Shown: positions 1 to 6,785 of the stretch, piece after piece | How positions within the stretch are numbered: position 1 is the stretch's first letter | How the letters are laid out: every line of letters starts with the position of its first letter | NCBI GenBank assembly: GCA_002448445.1 | Contig: DJYC01000091.1 | Location: forward strand, 1-55,017 | Source: Treponema sp. UBA6988 | GTDB lineage: Bacteria; Spirochaetota; Spirochaetia; Treponematales; Treponemataceae | DNA: 55,017 nucleotides | Direction: 5' to 3' | Position numbers and translations under genes: made by a program | Notes under the pieces: generated by a model | Told to the model about the DNA's origin: nothing | The model's input: only the letters and a program-made list of their open reading frames with translations | The model's database searches: none

Positions 1-107
1 CTCCTAAACTAAATCCGTTCCCTAACTTGATCTTCTGTACTAACCCTAATGTAAACTCCTGCAATCTTCTTTTCTTCTACTGTTCGAGTGTCTAAATAAT
101 TCTCCAT
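1..107 (-). pseudogene. Serine recombinase N-terminus, frameshifted, runs off the window edge
   Basis: Too short to stand out as an ORF, but the reverse strand from the ATG at 107 reads MENYLDTRTVEEKK followed by IAGVYIRVSTEDQVRE. This is the start of a resolvase/invertase-type (probably large) serine recombinase, with Ser23 as the expected catalytic nucleophile in RVSTEDQ. A good ribosome binding site (GGAGG, about 114-119) precedes it. After Glu30 the frame reads R-I-stop (TAG at 9-11). Ignoring one C near 17 restores GFSLG, the usual family continuation. The gene therefore carries a +1 frameshift, or a base-call error, and continues beyond position 1. Family assignment is from the motif; loss of function is inferred. 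Confidence 0.72.
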
Positions 108-120
108 TTAAAACCTCCTA

Positions 121-166
121 CTATAAAAATAAAAGTGCTAGAAAGCCTATATGCTAACTAACACTT
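121..166 (-). terminator. Intrinsic terminator or attenuator before the recombinase
   Basis: Reading the minus strand, 14-nt arms (153-166 and 133-146) pair with two T-T mismatches around a 6-nt loop. A T-rich stretch (rc of 121-132) follows. It lies after the 90-aa ORF and directly before the recombinase ribosome binding site, so recombinase expression would need readthrough or antitermination. Confidence 0.55.
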
Positions 167-225
167 CAAAAAATCTTATTATTAAACTGCCCAATAACCT
201 GCTGAAACAAAGAAAACTTCTAGTA

Positions 226-498
226 TTAGTCACCACTGATAAAATCTCTTAACTTTGAGAGTGGATATTTATTAGCCAAACTACCTATATAAAAATACTC
301 ATGTTCATTAAAGAATAAAAAAAACTTATCCTTAATAACAACACAATGTGGTTCTACATAAGCAATATTGCTTTTCTCAACCATTCTCAAATTACCATTC
401 TTTATCTTTGGTACACAATTACTAAAAGTGCAAGCCCATTCAATTTTAGAACGTAATTCTTTCTCAATCGCAATTTCTCTTTTAACTACACGAATCAT
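226..498 (-). CDS. Hypothetical 90-aa protein of a mobile-element remnant
   Basis: I do not recognise this protein. It is a small soluble-looking protein (90 aa) with a basic start (MIRVVKREIAIEKELRSK), one Cys pair region (ACTFSNC) and an aromatic C-terminal half (FFLFFNEHEYFYIG). It has no signal peptide or clear membrane segment. The start is supported by GAGGAGG about 10 nt upstream (near 511-517). That site can pair with CCTCA near 530, so translation may be damped by a leader hairpin. Base composition is AT-rich like the neighbouring recombinase remnant and unlike the genes after 1188. It lies between a fold-back repeat and the recombinase start and is probably mobile-element cargo or a control protein; that role is inferred. 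Confidence 0.5.
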   Translation of the reverse strand: MIRVVKREIAIEKELRSKIEWACTFSNCVPKIKNGNLRMVEKSNIAYVEPHCVVIKDKFFLFFNEHEYFYIGSLANKYPLSKLRDFISGD

Positions 499-572
499 AT
501 CACAAAAACCTCCTCATTTCAATACTTTGAGGCTATTTTTCACTTTTAAAACTACAATTTAACACACTCCCA

Positions 573-804
573 CAATAGAGTAGCCAAACTCTTAATGTGT
601 CAGGACTTTATATTGTTTTATGTAGTGGAGTTAAGGTGGGGACCGACAAGCTAATAAGAGTTAGAAGATTTCGTGCAAAAGCCATCAAAACCCAAAGCAC
701 AAAATCCGTCTTGCACGAAAGATTCTTACTCTTAGTTCGTAGTTGGGGCGGAACGAATAAAACAATATAAAGTCCTGACACCTTAAGAGTTTGGCGGTCT
801 ATTG
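573..804. repeat. Long fold-back element with nested inverted arms
   Basis: Outer arms at 573-621 and 757-804 are inverted copies. Bases 597-621 match 757-781 over 25 nt without mismatch, and 583-595 match 783-795 over 13 nt. Inner arms (about 651-678 against 711-739) also pair, with a few mismatches, so the whole 232 bp can fold into one hairpin. There is no ORF inside. It may be a MITE-like element, or paired recombination sites linked to the serine recombinase at the left edge. Confidence 0.75.
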
Positions 805-837
805 CAAACCACTCATTAAAACTGTAGTCTAAAAAGC

Positions 838-866
838 GTAAAAAAATAAGCCGACTAAATCGACTT
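838..866 (-). terminator. Intrinsic terminator of the tRNA-Thr unit
   Basis: On the minus strand AAGTCGA (rc of 860-866) pairs with TCGGCTT (rc of 848-854) around a TTTAG loop and is followed by ATTTTTTT. This is a textbook factor-independent terminator about 115 nt past the tRNA 3' end. Confidence 0.7.
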
Positions 867-980
867 ACATAAGCTGTGATATATTCACAGTTTGTTTTGC
901 ATCAACCACATTTGATTATGGAGCACACTGTGCTCCGCTACGAAGAGTAGCATTTCAAATAGTTCGACGAAAACGCATAA
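867..980 (-). other. Structured tRNA trailer with three stem-loops
   Basis: Between the tRNA-Thr and its terminator lie three perfect stem-loops: gctac/gtagc (937-951), ggagcac/gtgctcc (920-936) and ctgtga/tcacag (874-890). No ORF with a ribosome binding site is seen. It could be just the processed trailer, or a small structured RNA released from the tRNA transcript. Confidence 0.4.
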
Positions 981-1056
981 TGGTGCCACCATGCAGAATC
1001 GAACTGCAGACCTACTGGTTACGAATCAGTTGCTCTACCAACTGAGCTATAGCGGC
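981..1056 (-). tRNA. tRNA-Thr (anticodon CGU), CCA encoded
   Basis: The reverse strand folds as a 76-nt cloverleaf: acceptor GCCGCTA/TGGTGGC, D-arm GCTC/GAGC, anticodon loop TTCGTAA giving anticodon CGU, T-arm TGCAG/CTGCA, discriminator A and an encoded CCA (981-983). The anticodon stem ACTGA/CCAGT has one A-C mismatch next to the loop (position 31:39). It decodes ACG. It has its own promoter and terminator and borders the mobile-element remnant. Confidence 0.93.
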
Positions 1057-1102
1057 ATATTCATCGCATTTAACTTTCGTTAAGTGCTAACTGAATGATG
1101 GT

Positions 1103-1131
1103 ATTCTATGACAAATCATTAATCATGTCAA
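1103..1131 (-). promoter_or_regulatory. Sigma-70 promoter of tRNA-Thr
   Basis: On the minus strand TTGACA (rc of 1126-1131), a 17-nt spacer and TAGAAT (rc of 1103-1108) give a near-consensus promoter, about 47 nt before the mature tRNA 5' end. Confidence 0.8.
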
Positions 1132-1187
1132 TAGGAAATGCAATTTTTTTTATTTTTTTTACAAAAAAATTTTCATGCTAAGAATGC

Positions 1188-2768
1188 TCATTTTAGGGAC
1201 TCGTAAAGTTCCGTATACTTCTGGGCAACCTTCTGCCATGAATAGTTTTCGCGGACATAAGACGCTGCATAACAAACCATGTTGTTGAATATGTTCTTTC
1301 CAGCCCTGTCCATAATTTTTATAAGAGAATACAGCATGTCAGAAAGCTCTTCGGGAGTGTTTTCCCCATACAAAAAGCCTGTCTCTTCGCTTATTATCTT
1401 GCACAAGCCACCTGTCGCATGGGCAACAGGAAGGGTTCCGTAAACCTGGGCAATAAAATCCTCAAGTCCGCAGGGTTCAAAGAAGCTGGGGAAAACCGCA
1501 AAATTGCAGGCGGCAACACAAAGCCTGGAAAGAGCCCTGTCGTAGCCCCTAAAAAACACACAGTCACCCTCGTACTTTAGCGCAACCTGCAGCAGTTCCC
1601 TTTCAAGATCTGGTTGCCCCTGACCAATGAATATAAATTTTACAGGAAGCTTTCTCTGCAAAAGCATGTCGGCAGCTTTGGCAAGGACAGAAATTCCTTT
1701 CTGGGAAACAATTCTTCCGTGGAAGGCTATGTATACAGGATCCTCGTTCTTCTTTCTCTCTATGTATCCGTACTGCTCTATACCTGCCACAGCCTGCTTT
1801 TTGGAAGAAGCAAGGGATGCGTAATGAGAAAGCAAATAGTCAAGGCACTTTTTCTTTCCTTCAAGCTCCATTTTTTCCGGGCTAAAAGGATATGGCAAGA
1901 GTGACTTTTTAGTATCACAAGGGTCGTAGCGGTCAGTGTCAATTCCGTTGGTTATGCCTGTAATGCCTGTCTTTAAGCGCAAAAAGCCTTCCGTAAGACC
2001 GGCAGTTTCCGTCTTTCCTTCAAGAATTTCCAAGGCATATTCTGGCGAAACAGTCGTTATGGAAGCACCGCAAGCCGCAGCGGCAAGAAAAGGCTCACAG
2101 CAGCTTCCGTTCATGGCCTTTTCAAAATAGCAAGCAGGTATGGAGGTAATATCCACGGCATCCTGCAAGGAACAGAACTGGTGGTGGTAGCCTGGGCCAG
2201 CATTGTGGATTGTAACCAGGCACTTTGTATTCCCATAGAAGGACTTCATGGCCTTGTCCGTACGCTTTAAATAATCAACAAAAACAGGAACCAAAGCCGC
2301 AGGTGCATCCTGACAGTGGATTATGTCCGGCATTTCTTCCTTAGAGCATGTTGTTCCGTAGTAAGCAACGGTCTTTTGAAAGAGGGAATTAAGGAACATT
2401 GCGTCCTCATGGCCTTCCCCGTGGCAGTGGCAAGGGTTAAGGGACTCCTCTTCCCTGGTATAGGTGTAAACCGCTTTTTTCTCCGAGAAAGCCCTGTTGC
2501 CTATAAAAACAATGTTCACCCCATTCATCTTTCCCGCGCTAAAGGAAACGGTCATCTCCTTACCGCAGATTGTTATAGTAACCGGCCTGTGAAAAAAGCA
2601 TGTAAAATCACTAACGGATGACAAATCCGTGCATCCGTAAAGAGGAATAAAAAGAGTAACGGAATGACCAGCTTTTGCAAGGCTTTCAGAAAGGGAACAG
2701 GCAACATTCTTTACGCCGCCAGCCTCCGCTATACCCGCATATTCTCTGGACACAACCCAAATGTTCAT
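1188..2768 (-). CDS. glgA: Glycogen synthase (GT5 family)
   Basis: Transfers glucose from ADP-glucose to the growing end of glycogen in the cytoplasm. The protein is 526 aa, close to the family length, with a GT-B fold: an N-terminal starch synthase catalytic domain (about 1-280) and a C-terminal GT1 domain (about 345-510) containing FFEPCGLEDF and HATGGL. The substrate loop that reads KTGG in enterobacterial GlgA reads EAGG at residues 15-18, so the usual Lys is Glu; I recall the same in other spirochaete and Bacteroidetes GlgA-like proteins. The start overlaps the aroH stop as ATGA, so the two are translationally coupled in an operon with the SPFH-like gene. Downstream the strand is A/T-rich with a T tract near 1160-1170 but no clear GC hairpin. 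Confidence 0.9.
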   Translation of the reverse strand: MNIWVVSREYAGIAEAGGVKNVACSLSESLAKAGHSVTLFIPLYGCTDLSSVSDFTCFFHRPVTITICGKEMTVSFSAGKMNGVNIVFIGNRAFSEKKAVYTYTREEESLNPCHCHGEGHEDAMFLNSLFQKTVAYYGTTCSKEEMPDIIHCQDAPAALVPVFVDYLKRTDKAMKSFYGNTKCLVTIHNAGPGYHHQFCSLQDAVDITSIPACYFEKAMNGSCCEPFLAAAACGASITTVSPEYALEILEGKTETAGLTEGFLRLKTGITGITNGIDTDRYDPCDTKKSLLPYPFSPEKMELEGKKKCLDYLLSHYASLASSKKQAVAGIEQYGYIERKKNEDPVYIAFHGRIVSQKGISVLAKAADMLLQRKLPVKFIFIGQGQPDLERELLQVALKYEGDCVFFRGYDRALSRLCVAACNFAVFPSFFEPCGLEDFIAQVYGTLPVAHATGGLCKIISEETGFLYGENTPEELSDMLYSLIKIMDRAGKNIFNNMVCYAASYVRENYSWQKVAQKYTELYESLK

Positions 2769-3154
2769 ACAGAACTACCCCTGCCAAGATCAGGCCTCAA
2801 AACCTGAGCTCCATTAAGATACGAAGGCACAACAGCAGTCCCCTCAGGAAGATAGGCCGTAACCATAAGGCGAACGACCTTTGGCAGCATATTCCTAACG
2901 ACAGGTTCCTGCGAACAGAACAGAGGAACCGCAGAAGTGTCCACCCCGGTATCATAATGCCTAAGTGCAGTTGCAGGATTAAGCGCATCAAGGTCTGGTG
3001 TAACAGTAAACTGTATGTTCACAAGACTTTCTGCAGATATCATATTTTCCCTAAAAACCTTGGCACACAAAAGCCCCACGTTTTCCTGTATTGAATCCTT
3101 AGTATTTTCACAGCAGACGGCTCCCCGAATGCAGTACAACCTTTTTCCGTTCAT
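2765..3154 (-). CDS. aroH: Chorismate mutase, AroH type
   Basis: Converts chorismate to prephenate, the branch step to Phe and Tyr. At 129 aa it matches the small trimeric AroH family. The key residues known from Bacillus subtilis AroH are all present with a constant offset: Arg10, Cys80, Glu83, Arg95, Tyr112 and Arg120 in AQVLRPDL (equivalent to Arg7, Cys75, Glu78, Arg90, Tyr108 and Arg116). Its ribosome binding site AGGTAGGA overlaps the stop codon of the preceding SPFH-like gene. Its own stop overlaps the glgA start, so it is the middle gene of a tight three-gene operon. I see no ACT or prephenate dehydratase fusion. Confidence 0.88.
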   Translation of the reverse strand: MNGKRLYCIRGAVCCENTKDSIQENVGLLCAKVFRENMISAESLVNIQFTVTPDLDALNPATALRHYDTGVDTSAVPLFCSQEPVVRNMLPKVVRLMVTAYLPEGTAVVPSYLNGAQVLRPDLGRGSSV

Positions 3155-3161
3155 AAAATTC

Positions 3162-3992
3162 CTACCTTGCCGTATTCAAGGCATTTATTATCTGGGAAAA
3201 ATTGTCAGACTTGGCAAGACTTTCCAACTGGGGGTATTCTTTTAAGAGGTTTGCAAATTTTTCCAGTTGCTGCATGGAGCGGTTTTCTTCGGCAAGGGTC
3301 TTGGCCTGGGCAGAAGCAAGCTCCTTAAGCTTTGCATCCAGTTCCTTCTGGTAGGCTGAATATGAATTCTTTGCCATTTCGTAAAGCTCATAATCAGGAA
3401 TCTTTGCAGAAGAAATCTCTACAGAAGAAATCTTTCCCCCCTCAAGCTCCGAAGAAAATTCAGCAGAAAGAGATGCAAGTTCGGCATCGGAAAAAACGAC
3501 ACTCTTAAGCGGAGATTCAGCGCTTTTTTGCTTTATAACCTTATCTGCAACTGCAGCAGAAACAAGCTTCGCCTTTGAGTTGTACCATGAATTCAAATCA
3601 TCCTGAGAGGATATTTTGTTTGCAGAAAAAAGTTCATGTATTTCCTCCGGCGAAAGCTCCAGCGCAATTTCCATGTCCAGCTTATAGGAAAAATCAGCAT
3701 TACCGTCCAACTTGGAGGCGTAAAGTTCCCCGGAAGGAAGCATTCCCTCCTCTGTCTGCCGGCTCTTGTAGGGGGAAAGCGAAAAAAGATGCACCTGAGC
3801 GTTAGTGGGAAGAAGCTTTTCCCAGCACCATGCAAACTTCCCGGAAACAAGGGCTTCCTTGTGTATTCCGCTTGTTTTACTGGTTAGAACCCCGCAATAT
3901 CCGGGCTTTACCAAAAACTGAACCCAGCCTATAAAAAAAATAGCAGCACAAGCTATTAAAATTACGATTACATTCGCAAAGAATTTTTTCAT
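3162..3992 (-). CDS. Membrane-anchored SPFH/band-7-like protein
   Basis: A 276-aa protein with one N-terminal membrane anchor (about residues 5-28). A region starting KPGYCGVLTSKTSGIH resembles the opening of band-7/prohibitin-like domains, and an Ala/Glu/Lys-rich coiled segment follows (about 205-260). It probably sits in the inner membrane facing the periplasm and oligomerises; partner and function are unknown. AGGTGGAAAG precedes the ATG. It is the first gene of the operon with aroH and glgA, though no functional link is obvious. It diverges from the small membrane protein at 4043. The SPFH call is by eye and moderate; the membrane anchor and coiled region are clear. Confidence 0.6.
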   Translation of the reverse strand: MKKFFANVIVILIACAAIFFIGWVQFLVKPGYCGVLTSKTSGIHKEALVSGKFAWCWEKLLPTNAQVHLFSLSPYKSRQTEEGMLPSGELYASKLDGNADFSYKLDMEIALELSPEEIHELFSANKISSQDDLNSWYNSKAKLVSAAVADKVIKQKSAESPLKSVVFSDAELASLSAEFSSELEGGKISSVEISSAKIPDYELYEMAKNSYSAYQKELDAKLKELASAQAKTLAEENRSMQQLEKFANLLKEYPQLESLAKSDNFSQIINALNTAR

Positions 3993-4026
3993 CTTTCCAC
4001 CTGTGGCAATTCTGAATAAAATATAG

Positions 4027-4032
4027 TATACT
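4027..4032 (+). promoter_or_regulatory. -10 box (TATACT) close to a start codon
   Basis: TATACT lies 10 nt before the ATG at 4043, with a poor -35 (TGGCAA at 4004-4009, 17 nt spacing). There is no Shine-Dalgarno sequence between them, so the mRNA is probably leaderless or nearly so. Confidence 0.4.
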
Positions 4033-4042
4033 CTAAAACAGC

Positions 4043-4414
4043 ATGGATTACAAGACTAAGAAAAAGGCAGCCCCAAAAAAAGCCAAAAAGAAATTTTTCC
4101 TCTTTCGCCTGGTATGGAGAACGACACTTTTTCTTTCCTCATATTTGGCGGCCATGTTCTTCTTTTACATCTGCGGCAACTTTCAGGTCTTTCTGGACAG
4201 TACCCAGCGCTTCATCCTGCTTTTGTGCGCATTAATTTCAATAGCCCTGCTAATACTTTCACTTTCCGGGGTTCTTATAAGCATATTCCAGTTCATTTAC
4301 AACCGAAGGAAAAGGGCCTGGATCTTCTTTACAATCTATATCCTAATAGCGGTATTTTCCGTCATAATCTTCTTCATATCAAGGACTGTTTCAATTCTTT
4401 CCACAGGAATTTAG
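4043..4414 (+). CDS. Small integral membrane protein, unknown function
   Basis: A 123-aa protein with a very basic N-terminus (KTKKKAAPKKAKKK, consistent with a cytoplasmic face) followed by three hydrophobic segments (about 27-48, 54-77 and 90-112). I do not recognise a family. No ribosome binding site precedes the ATG, and a TATACT box sits just upstream, suggesting leaderless translation. It is a single gene between the divergent SPFH-like operon and a GC-rich intergenic repeat. Confidence 0.6.
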   Translation: MDYKTKKKAAPKKAKKKFFLFRLVWRTTLFLSSYLAAMFFFYICGNFQVFLDSTQRFILLLCALISIALLILSLSGVLISIFQFIYNRRKRAWIFFTIYILIAVFSVIIFFISRTVSILSTGI

Positions 4415-4465
4415 CCAATCTGAATTTTACTTTTCTGGACGAAAACTTAGGACTGCGTCCTCTTC

Positions 4466-4592
4466 GCTCTACCATTCAACTTTTGGCTAACTCGACCGAA
4501 CATGCCTTTGCGTCACCGCCCTTCCGGGGTTCCCTAACGGTCATTACCGGCGGTGCCGGCAACGCTTCGCGCCCCTCCACGGCGGCGTAGGC
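4466..4592 (-). repeat. GC-rich dispersed repeat, type 2 (copy 1)
   Basis: On the minus strand it runs from agcctacgccgcc, through tggaggggc and ccccggaagggcggtg, to ggtagagc. The same ordered blocks occur at 51986-52129, and the ccrtggagggg and ccccggaaggg blocks occur at 17071-17148. It ends exactly at the thiN stop codon. It is much richer in G+C than its surroundings and contains short palindromes. Confidence 0.7.
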
Positions 4593-5330
4593 TTATTTAG
4601 GCTTCGCAAATGCAAAAGCAGCGGTCAGCGGCAAAAAGACAAGGAAATTTCCCTCTTCCGCAAAAAAACTTGCCACCCCCTCTTTTTCATCATGAATTCT
4701 GTTGCTAAGGCTTGGCATTCCCTTTTTTTTGCCAGCATCCGGTTTCCACTCAAGACCGCTGGTAACAATCTTTCCGCCTTCAAAAAAAGACGTCGTTCTT
4801 GCAACAGAAACATAATCGCTTTTTTTTAGCCCGGAAGCCACAAGACTTTTTCCCTGGCCAAGAAAAAACACCATCTGGCTGCCACAAAGCCAACAGTCAG
4901 GCCTGTAGTCAAAAGAAAATGTGTCCAGAATGCCAATAAAATGATCCGCCCTGCCCCCGTTTCCGCCAACAAGAACAACAAAGGAACTTCCGTTACCATC
5001 AGATTCGCGGGCCTTCATAAGGGCAAGCTCCGTGTCCGTAAAATCCTTGTCATGGGGGTAAAAGTCCTTTTTTGCACACCCAAATTTTTCTAGAAGAGAC
5101 TTGTCCCTTAGACTGTCCATGTCCCCAATCACAAGGTCTGGAGAAAAATCAAGCCCAAAATCCTTAAAAAATGAATGGTACTGCCCCAATGTATCCAGGC
5201 CAGAATCAGCTGCAATAACATTATCCACGCATCTTATCCTGCTAAAGAATTCTTTTGTTTGCCCAGCCTCCGGCGCTTCCCCACCAATAAACACAAGCTT
5301 ACAAGATTTTAAGGAACAGTCCAAATCCAT
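4593..5330 (-). CDS. thiN: Thiamine pyrophosphokinase
   Basis: Transfers pyrophosphate from ATP to thiamine to make the cofactor ThDP. It is 245 aa with the family motifs in order: AADSGLDTL (about 40), PDLVIGDMDSL (about 64-74), DKDFTDTELAL (about 94) and GGNGGRADH (about 122-130). The remaining C-terminal part is the substrate-binding domain. GAGGGG lies about 10 nt before the ATG. I see no TPP riboswitch in the short gap to cca. The stop codon is flush with a GC-rich repeat, so the last residues (FAFAKPK) may have been reshaped by repeat insertion. It diverges from cca. Confidence 0.85.
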   Translation of the reverse strand: MDLDCSLKSCKLVFIGGEAPEAGQTKEFFSRIRCVDNVIAADSGLDTLGQYHSFFKDFGLDFSPDLVIGDMDSLRDKSLLEKFGCAKKDFYPHDKDFTDTELALMKARESDGNGSSFVVLVGGNGGRADHFIGILDTFSFDYRPDCWLCGSQMVFFLGQGKSLVASGLKKSDYVSVARTTSFFEGGKIVTSGLEWKPDAGKKKGMPSLSNRIHDEKEGVASFFAEEGNFLVFLPLTAAFAFAKPK

Positions 5331-5350
5331 AGAATTAATCCCCTCTTTTA

Positions 5351-5369
5351 TGATATAATGAATATATCA
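5351..5369 (+). promoter_or_regulatory. -10 box and palindrome touching the cca start
   Basis: TGATAT/ATATCA form a perfect 6-bp inverted repeat with a 7-nt spacer. It contains a TATAAT box (5354-5359) whose end is 9 nt before the cca ATG (5369). With no Shine-Dalgarno sequence, this suggests a leaderless cca mRNA. The repeat could also be an operator for the divergent thiN/cca pair. Confidence 0.45.
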
Positions 5370-6763
5370 TGAACTGCATAAAAATTCACTCTGATTTACG
5401 CAAAGTAGGCAAAATATTTTCTGAACACGGCTTCAAGGCATATCTGGTTGGCGGTGCCGTACGCGATGCCATAATGAAAAAAGAAGAAAGCGACTGGGAC
5501 TTAGCAACGGACGCAACTCCAGAACAGGTCAAGGCCATATTCCGCCGTGTAATCCCCACAGGAATTGCCCATGGAACCGTAACAATACACATCTTTGGAA
5601 GGGAAATAGAAACCACCACTTTCCGCACGGAATCCGACTATTCAGACGGACGGCATCCAGACAAAGTTGAATACGCCGCAACAATAGAAGAAGATCTTTC
5701 CCGCCGGGACTTTACTATGAACGCCATAGCCGCTTCTTTGGAAAACGGAGAGTTAATAGATCCCTTTGGGGGAATAGCAGACATTGAGCAAAAAACAATA
5801 AGGACGGTTGGTTCAGCCCTTGAACGCTTTGCAGAAGACGGTCTTCGTCCCGTAAGGGCAATCCGCTTTGCAGGGCAGCTGGGATTCAGCATAGAAGCAA
5901 GCACCATGCAAGCAATAGGCATGCCTGAAATTTTAAAGAAGACAAAAGGAATTTCTGTAGAAAGGTTCCGCGATGAATTCTGCAAGATGCTAAAGACACA
6001 AAAACCCAGCGTTTGCTTAAAGCTTATGGAAGATACTGGAATAATGGAAATGTTCATTCCTCAGTTTAAAATTTGCCGTGGCTGCATACAGAATGACGGA
6101 CGTGGTTTCCATGAATTTGATGTGGCAGACCACATCTTCTATGCATGCGACGGAGCACCAAGCGACAACCTTATCGTAAGGCTGGCGGCATTTTTCCACG
6201 ACATTGGAAAACCAGAGTGCAGGACAACAGAAAAAATTGCAGACGGCTCTACCCTAATACACTTTCACGGACACGAAACGGAAAGCGCAAAAAAAGCCAG
6301 GGAAGTAATGAGGCATCTAAAATTTTCAAACGAAGAAATAGAGAGAACGACACACCTTGTAAAGGAGCACATGTTCTATTACCAAAGCTGCTGGAGCGAT
6401 GCAGCTGTAAGACGCTTCATAATCCGCGTTGGCATAGAAAACTTTGAAGGCCTTGTTCAGCTGCGCCTTGCAGACATCTACGGAATGCACAGAGTCCCCT
6501 TGCAGGAAGGAAGTCCATCTTACCTTGGTCTTGCAGAACTCAAAGGCCGCATAAAGAAAATCATGGAAGAAAAGCAAGCGTTAGGTTTAAAGGATTTGGC
6601 AGTAAACGGAGGAGACCTAATCAAAGAAGGAATTCCCGCAGGCAAAAAGATGGGCGCTATTCTGAATGAACTTTTTGAAGCCGTTACTGAATCACCAGCC
6701 ATGAACAATAGGGAAACCCTTTTGGAAGTTGCAAGAAACATCTACCGCGAAAAATATTCTTAA
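5369..6763 (+). CDS. cca: CCA-adding tRNA nucleotidyltransferase / poly(A) polymerase family
   Basis: A class II nucleotidyltransferase that repairs or adds the CCA end of tRNAs, or acts as a related poly(A) polymerase. The protein is 464 aa. Visible are the LVGGAVRD flexible-loop motif (26-33), catalytic acids D42/D44 in SDWDLATDA, the RRDFTMNA motif (about 113-120), a head/neck RNA-binding part and an HD domain with FFHDIGKP (about 273-280) and HFHGHE. The tRNA-Thr in this window encodes its own CCA, so repair is a plausible role here. The start has no ribosome binding site and a TATAAT box lies immediately upstream. CCA-adding versus poly(A) activity cannot be told by eye. Confidence 0.88.
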   Translation: MNCIKIHSDLRKVGKIFSEHGFKAYLVGGAVRDAIMKKEESDWDLATDATPEQVKAIFRRVIPTGIAHGTVTIHIFGREIETTTFRTESDYSDGRHPDKVEYAATIEEDLSRRDFTMNAIAASLENGELIDPFGGIADIEQKTIRTVGSALERFAEDGLRPVRAIRFAGQLGFSIEASTMQAIGMPEILKKTKGISVERFRDEFCKMLKTQKPSVCLKLMEDTGIMEMFIPQFKICRGCIQNDGRGFHEFDVADHIFYACDGAPSDNLIVRLAAFFHDIGKPECRTTEKIADGSTLIHFHGHETESAKKAREVMRHLKFSNEEIERTTHLVKEHMFYYQSCWSDAAVRRFIIRVGIENFEGLVQLRLADIYGMHRVPLQEGSPSYLGLAELKGRIKKIMEEKQALGLKDLAVNGGDLIKEGIPAGKKMGAILNELFEAVTESPAMNNRETLLEVARNIYREKYS

Positions 6764-6785
6764 GGAAATGCCCCAACTATGAATA

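Noticed and set aside
557..804. The fold-back element as an integron attC site
   Set aside because: An RYYYAAC-like match (atttaac) is present at 557-563, but no matching GTTRRRY lies at the other end, the element is longer than usual attC sites, and no tyrosine integrase is seen.
1140..1187. Intrinsic terminator after glgA
   Set aside because: There is an A/T-only fold with long T and A tracts but no GC-containing stem, so I could not support it as a terminator.
2675..3245. Plus-strand frames opposite glgA and aroH
   Set aside because: They are shadows of well-supported minus-strand genes, without ribosome binding sites or family motifs.
5331..5368. TPP riboswitch upstream of thiN
   Set aside because: The gap is under 40 bp and shows no THI-box sequence.
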